In this document: positions 58,218 through 64,000 of the stretch, piece after piece | Numbering within the stretch: the first letter of the stretch is position 1 | How the letters are laid out: each line of letters begins with the position of its first letter | Assembly: GCF_000149955.1 (NCBI RefSeq) | Contig: NC_030992.1 | Coordinates: forward strand, 2,841,477-2,905,476 | Source of the DNA: Fusarium oxysporum f. sp. lycopersici 4287 | Taxonomy: Eukaryota; Ascomycota; Sordariomycetes; Hypocreales; Nectriaceae | Reading direction: 5' to 3' | Length of the DNA stretch: 64,000 bases | Program-made: the position numbers and the translations under genes | Notes under the pieces: generated by a model | Databases searched by the model: none | The model's input: only the letters and a program-made list of their open reading frames with translations | Told to the model about the DNA's origin: nothing

Positions 58218-58714
58218 ACCATCGCAGTCGTCGCGTCGCATCGCATCTGTTTCGTTCTTGGTGTTTTCGATCCGACCGGTTTTCTTGTCTCTTCTCTCGT
58301 TTTCAAGTTTGGTTCTTTAGCCGCTAGGTCGAAGAAAGGGGGCGCCGACGAGCCAACGGTCAAGGACGAGACATTTGCTACCCGACCAAGCGAAACACTC
58401 CCCTTTTTACGCAGTAAAGGGTTGTGATTGCATTCCGATCGAAGTTTGAGCCCCTTGTAGTTGGGGATATCTCCTAATATTCGCCCTCGAACCCCGACGA
58501 CGATTGAAAGGTTGGGTCAGCGACTAATTATCGCGCCGAGGGGTTTGGACGACTCGACGACATCGATACGACGACATAAACGATCTTCTCGACGACAATC
58601 GCTCTGCCACTCGTTATCGCAATATTCGATTCACCGTTCCCCGCACTCTCACTCACTTTTGGATCTACGTAATTCCTGCAACAACAACCGTGCAGTGATC
58701 TCTACTCGCCCATC
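58218..58714 (+). promoter_or_regulatory. AUG-free leader of CHS7
   Basis: The 497 bases before the start codon contain no ATG, while about eight are expected by chance. The sequence is rich in CGA/GAC and pyrimidine tracts. It looks like a long transcribed leader kept free of upstream starts. Confidence 0.5.
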
Positions 58715-59772
58715 ATGTCTGGCTTCGGCGACTTCACCTCGATCTGTGAGACGGCACCTCTGCCACTATGCGCTTCCGTTGGACCTACACTCCAAGCCAC
58801 CGGCCGTACCGGTATTGAGCCAGAATGCTATGCACGCAATATCGAACTTGCCAACACCATCATTTTCGAAGGCGCTGCGTCGGTGATGCACATTGTTGCG
58901 CTCATTATGACCGTCATCATGATTCTCCACGTCCGTAGCAAGTTCACCGCTGTTGGTCGCAAGGAGATTCTCAGCTTCTTCTACCTCTATATGCTTCTCA
59001 CTGCTATGTCTCTCATTATCGACGCTGGTGTTGCACCTCCGGGAAGCGACCCGTATCCGTACTTTGTGAGTGTGCAGAATGGACTTAGCAGTGCAGTTAT
59101 CACATGTCTTTTGATCAATGGCTTTGTTGGATTCCAATTGTATGAAGATGGAACACCTCTGTCAGTATGGATGATGCGCATCAGTTCTCTGGCTGCTTTC
59201 GCCATCAGCTTCCTCGTTTCTCTCGCAACTTTCAAGAGCTGGGCTGGACTTGGACCTACCAACACCGTTGGACTGTTCGTTGTTCTCTATCTCTTGAATG
59301 CCGTCCAGCTTTTCGTGTACGTGGCCATGCAAATTCTGCTTGTGACTAGGACACTGCAGGACCGATGGCCTCTCGGCGATATTGCGTTTGGTATCTTCTT
59401 TTTTGTGGCTGGCCAGGTCCTTCTCTACGCTTTCAGCTCGAAGATCTGTATCGCTATCAGCCATTATCTTGACGGCCTGTTCCTCGCGACAGTTTGCAAT
59501 TTGCTGGGCGTTATGATGGTTTACAAGGTATGTCAAATATGATTCGGAACCTCTGCGGTTAGTTATTAATATTTTAACAGTACTGGGATTCGATCACCAA
59601 GGAAGATCTTGAGTTTTCAGTTGGCACAAGGATGAACAACTGGGAGGTCAAGGAGCTGCTGCCAGAGGAAGACCGAAGGGCGACTGTCTTTTCGGAGGAT
59701 CCCTATGCTCAATCCAGCTCCTATGATCTGCCTTACTCGCCAGGCGTGGCACGATACTCGGCCAAGTACTAA
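58715..59772 (+). CDS. CHS7: Chitin synthase export chaperone Chs7
   Basis: Two exons (58715-59527 and 59581-59772) give 334 residues; the 53-nt intron is phase 0. The N-terminus ([20 protein letters not shown]) is the hallmark of fungal Chs7, with paired cysteines. About seven membrane segments follow (roughly residues 50-72, 84-104, 121-141, 155-173, 183-209, 222-241, 250-270). A cytosolic tail begins [15 protein letters not shown]. Chs7 resides in the ER membrane and is needed for exit of a chitin synthase (Chs3 in yeast) to the cell surface, so it supports cell-wall chitin and, in filamentous fungi, hyphal growth and virulence. The start has a good context and a long AUG-free leader. Confidence 0.93.
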
Positions 59773-62700
59773 ACGCTCTGACCACCAGAACAACTTTGAC
59801 GCCATTAACGAGACTTCATTTTCTTCTGTTTTGATTCAGCGCGTGGCGCGCAGTTCATGGCGCTCTTGTAAAGCGACACGAAACATTGGGCTGTTTTGCT
59901 TTTAGAATCTTTACATTGCGCGGCGTTTTTAATGGACTGTATAGGGGTGACCAGCCTGGATGGCCACAACTGGGGATAACGAGACCCGACGGGCAAATGG
60001 AAGGCCTAGGGGAAGCAAGAGACGCTTGTTAATAGGGGGAACCTTGATGGCCAGGATGGACAACGACATGTAGTTGTTGCGAGTTTTGCATATAATCATA
60101 TAGGTAGTTTATATATTATTGAAGCTATACTTGCAACGTTTTCCATTGATTGAGTTTCGTTTGTATCATGGTGCTTGGACTACAAGATTGCTGGCATGGT
60201 CTGATCTGATAGTTGGCGAGATAGGCCTATGATACATAGGCTGAAGCTGAGCGATCCGTGGTATTATACCGAGTTGGGATTGGTGAGAATGAAGTCTCGT
60301 GTCGGTAAGAAACTTTCGGATTGATATTCGTAGTAGCTTGGCAGAGCATGTTAGTGGAGAGGTCATGTCACTGGACGAATGGATATCTAATTCCCCACCT
60401 CCCATCTCGGCCGTCTCCGAAGCCTATCGGCGATGATAATGAAAACCAGGTTATATCCAGGGACTAACTAAGAGTAATATGTACATAATCAATACTGTGA
60501 AGGATGAGATCACAACCAACTAAGGAACATGTGCCGCACACGGGACAGGCAACAATATGTATATGCGATATCGACAAGGAAGTACAACGTAGTATGCATG
60601 AATACACAAGAACATTTAGCTTAGTTGATACTCCCGTCTAGATAGGTATTTCTTAACAAACACTATCGTGTCAGCATGGGACGCGGCGCCACAGGATCAA
60701 GGGGGCGTGGAGACGATATACTACAGTGCCAAATTCATTGGACGGTATCAGCTGGCGTTGCTGGCTTTTATCTTGTCGCGACAAAGTATTGTGCTGCGAG
60801 AACTCTCAATGGATCGAGTGAGGGTGAAGGGTGGCGGGATGGAATTGGAGGGAGCCAAATCGCACGTAATGTAGCCAACCAACCACGACAATTGAGCTCA
60901 GGAAACACGACCAGGGCAGCTGCTCGTATATTTGTTATAGAGCTACGGAGTATACTAATGTACGTACTACGCTGGGCTACCGCTACCAAGTTGGCCGCAG
61001 GAGAATAAGGAAGCGCACAGCCGAACATTATTACCGTCCCCATATATCCGTTTCGGGCTCGAGACTATGTGTAATTTGGTGCAATGGTATGGACTTAAGA
61101 TAACTGATTAGTACCAAGGTATAACCTGCGGGTAAATAACAACGACAGGGTCGCGTATGCGTGTTGCTTAGAACGGAGTCTTGTTGAGCTCATCAATCTC
61201 GGATCTTCTCAGGGGGAACCACAAAAAAAAACTCTTCGATGAATGCTTTGAACGTTAATGATGAGGCTGACTTGTGATTTCGACTTTCTCTCCTTCCTCG
61301 TTCGCTTTAATGCTGGAGTCACCGCGTATAGTTTCCTCGCACGTGATAAGGCACTAGAGCGAAAAAGGCACCGGAAGCAGGGGGTGGCCTGTCGAGTTTT
61401 ACGTTTTACTCGCTTCGTGCATGGTTCGGTACCGGACGCTGGGTACCTTTTTATAATGGAGAAGTGAAAGCAGAACCAACAAGTGGAGATTGAATGAAAA
61501 TGCCTAGGACTTATGTAGCAGTGTAATGTAATTGATCAGGCGATGTATGTAGGTCTGTATGTAGCATATGACAGACACGTGCTTGATTGGACATGGGAAT
61601 TTCCTCGATACCTGCCCAGGTTGGCAAGAAAACGAGAGATCTATGGTCACGTAGTTACTATCACACTTGGTTTCTCAAGTGATGAGGTAGCTTCAATTGC
61701 TGTCGAAACTCAATTCTTATTCCTTAGCCTCTAGGTACTTTCTCGGGACAAGCTACGACTAGATACCTGTCCAGCCTCTGTGAGTGGTCGATCGGTGCAA
61801 GGGTCCACGAGGATCTAGCGGAAACAAAGCGCGCGAAAGCAGCTGAGACGGGAAATAAGTTAGCAAAGAGGAAAGAAAAGGATCGTACCAACCGACCTAG
61901 GGAGAAGAAAAGATACTTCTAGTACCTTTCCTCATAGTTTGGTGCACGTACCTGGCTGCAAAACTACCTGATGTTATGTGAGGTTTGATTTGACACACAT
62001 GTGCTTTTACGTTTAGTACGGATCCATATACCTCCCAACCTCACGTTGGCAGGTACCTACTACTAACTTGGCCTACTACTACCAGTAGAGCTAATAGCTT
62101 TCTGTAATCTGCGTTCACACCTTATTCGTCCTCTCTTCTCATTCGCCCCATTGCGGTAGTTTCGGTTGGTTGTTTGTTAGTACATCCATCCCTCCTAGGT
62201 GCCAGCCAGCCCAGGCCAAGTAGGTGAGGTGAGATAGCTCATAGGTACTGTAGCACTTCCCTTTCCAGTCAGTCAGTCAGTCACTCACTGGGCTCTGTCG
62301 AGCCAAATAATAATATTAAACTTACCTAACCTTACCTTGACCTAAACTCTCTTTCCTTTCCCTCCTCTTCTGCCTATTACTATTCCCATTTCATTTTCCT
62401 CCTACAGTCTGCCTTTCCCTTTATCACTGTACGGTCCTCCACTCCTCCCATTCACTACCTTAACTTGACTGGATTGTCGACTATCTATCTACCCTCCTTC
62501 CCACGTCACTGACACTGACACTGACACTGTCACTTACCCGACTTCACTTTACAGTACTTTCCCGCTTGGTGATCGTCTGAGCTTACTTTTATTCGCGAAT
62601 ACTCTTTTTATACTTAATCTATCCGACGCCTTCCTTGTCCACAAGCAATCTTGTCCTTCCTTGTCCTTGCGCACATTATTCTCGCCCCCAATCCCCCAAT

Positions 62701-63647
62701 CGTGGCCTATCTCCCAGAGAAAAACTTTATCATTCATATCACGCCCGTTCCCAGGCACATCGCGTACCACAAACCGTGCAACACAGCTGCACCTCCCCTT
62801 TACCCCCAAGAACATCCTAAAACCATTCGATCGCGTCCTTCTATCATCCCCCATTACGTCCTTCTCAGTGAGGTTATACCTTTCTGCAGGGGATAGTGGC
62901 CTGCGCTGCGAAACCGTGGGCTCATTTGCGCGACACCGATCTAATTCCGATTGCAGTTCCGACTGAGCTGGGGCGCTGAATGGCATTTGAGAGGAAACCA
63001 GCTTCTGTAACCAAAGCCCGCTTCTTTTTCGACAGGCCCATGCTCATTGACAGCGGCCGCGAGAAAAAAGAAAGCAATTCGGCCACTAACGAGCTTTGGG
63101 TGACCAGGGGATTTGTCACTTTTATGCTTCATCATTCATGCTAGGCCAGCTCCCTCCCTATTGAACCCACCACTATCATCTTTCCTTAGACCTATACACG
63201 CTGGTCGCAACACGCCTCGCTCCATCAGAGTTTCGAGATTTAAATGTAATTTTTTTTAATCTCACGCGCTTTCCGCCAACTCATTTCCTTTTTTCAGCCT
63301 ATCAACTCAGCTCGACTTTGGGGTGATTTAGTCCGATTGCAACCCGCTTTCAGCACGCGCCCCACGACTCTATTTCAGCCTTTGGGCAATCGGATCAGAG
63401 CCACCGATTTACAAATTCCTGCGACCATCTGCACAACACCTAGGTAGTGAAACGCGCTCGCCCGTCTGCGGCTTGCTCATTTCCTTAAGCCAGACGCCGT
63501 CACGTGTAACACAGTAGCGAGTTCATGCATCCAATCATCAAAGCTTCTACTGCTCATACTTCATCTCGACTGATATTGGTCCTACCTTGAAGTCTTCTTG
63601 TTATTGCAGATCCGTGACAAGCAGTCGCTTGAACCATTGGGCCCACG
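59773..63647. other. Intergenic, 3.9 kb, with the promoter of the last gene
   Basis: No gene supported. A 145-codon minus-strand frame at 62549-62986 overlaps pyrimidine-rich leader-like sequence and is probably fortuitous. Short repeats occur at 62270-62288 (CAGT) and 62507-62530. Just before the last gene, TTCTTGTTATTGCAG at 63595-63609 looks like the 3' end of a leader intron. Confidence 0.5.
62507..62530. repeat. (CACTGA)n hexanucleotide repeat
   Basis: Three perfect CACTGA units and a fourth with one change. Confidence 0.85.
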
Positions 63648-64000
63648 ATGGCCACAGGGGAAGATGTCTGGGACTCTCTCCCAGAGGGGGAGCAAAAGTC
63701 TGTCTGGGATGAGACAGAGCGCAATTTCTGGGTTAATCTTCGCAGCAAGAAGGATGCCGAAAACAAAAAGATTGAGAAGGATTTCCAGCTCTCGATTAAC
63801 GAAGTCAGGTTGAAACTCAGTGACCTTACAGGACAGCGAAGTCAACTGAAAGAATCTCAATCTCGACTAGCCAGGGAACTCGCCAAAGTCGAGGCTGAAC
63901 TGGCACGCACCACGGATGAGTGTGAGGAGAAGGCCACCCGACTTGAGCGCATTGAGCAGGACTACCGCACGTCACGTCAGAAGAGAACAGAAACGCTCCA
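63648..64000 (+). CDS. Coiled-coil protein, 5' part (cut by window end)
   Basis: ATG at 63648 (ACGATGGCC) opens a frame that stays open for 117 codons to the end of the window. The product starts MATGEDVWDSLPEGEQKSV, then a Trp/Asn motif (ERNFWVNLRSKKD). From about residue 40 it is a long, highly charged coiled coil with heptad Leu/Ile (VRLKLSDLTGQRSQLKESQ). Codon use and composition are coding-like. A leader intron probably ends at 63609. The family cannot be told from this part. Confidence 0.7.
   Translation, partial: MATGEDVWDSLPEGEQKSVWDETERNFWVNLRSKKDAENKKIEKDFQLSINEVRLKLSDLTGQRSQLKESQSRLARELAKVEAELARTTDECEEKATRLERIEQDYRTSRQKRTETL

Noticed and set aside
62549..62986. 145-codon minus-strand frame
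   Set aside because: Antisense to pyrimidine-rich leader-like sequence, which favours long purine-rich open frames by composition.

Overview
This looks like nuclear DNA of a filamentous ascomycete, most likely a Sordariomycete close to Fusarium. Introns are mostly 47-55 nt with CTAAC/CTGAC-like branch sites. CHS7, ELG1, UTP8, LSM3 and an AlcR-type regulator all have Pezizomycotina-style architecture. The genus is my inference; no alignment was run. No rRNA, intact tRNA, CRISPR array, plasmid feature or intact transposon was seen.

Layout. (1) 1-5071: promoter and gene of an AlcR-type Zn2Cys6 activator of ethanol use. (2) 5072-13990: a gene-poor, rather AT-rich stretch with relics. These include two small broken genes (7475-7866 and 9726-10181) that look like paralogs sharing an intron position, one unassigned ORF and a tRNA-like A/B-box pair. 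(3) 13991-23687: a large alpha-arrestin with a long pyrimidine-rich leader, a second Zn2Cys6 regulator and a GTPBP1-type translational GTPase. A short diverged copy of part of the GTPase gene lies just upstream of it. (4) 24630-30116: LSM3 back to back with a probable mitochondrial ATP synthase expression factor, then a disordered protein with a charged tail. (5) 33078-40924: UTP8 back to back with ELG1, the region between them holding two ACGCGT boxes, then a small RS-rich protein. (6) 40925-54525: a 13.6-kb stretch with no gene I can support. It ends in the leader of a CLG1-type cyclin, which carries two small upstream ORFs. (7) 54526-64000: the cyclin, CHS7 with an AUG-free leader of about 500 nt, a 3.9-kb intergenic stretch and the start of a coiled-coil gene cut by the window edge.

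Most genes are housekeeping genes: mRNA decay and splicing, ribosome biogenesis, PCNA unloading, chitin synthase export and mitochondrial expression. The regulators are AlcR, the second C6 factor, the arrestin and the cyclin. I see no biosynthetic cluster, defence island or clear new multi-gene system. The most unusual items are the broken orphan pair, the coding-like GTPase fragment, the alternative in-frame splice donors inside the AlcR zinc cluster, and a PIP-box inside the AAA+ insert of Elg1.
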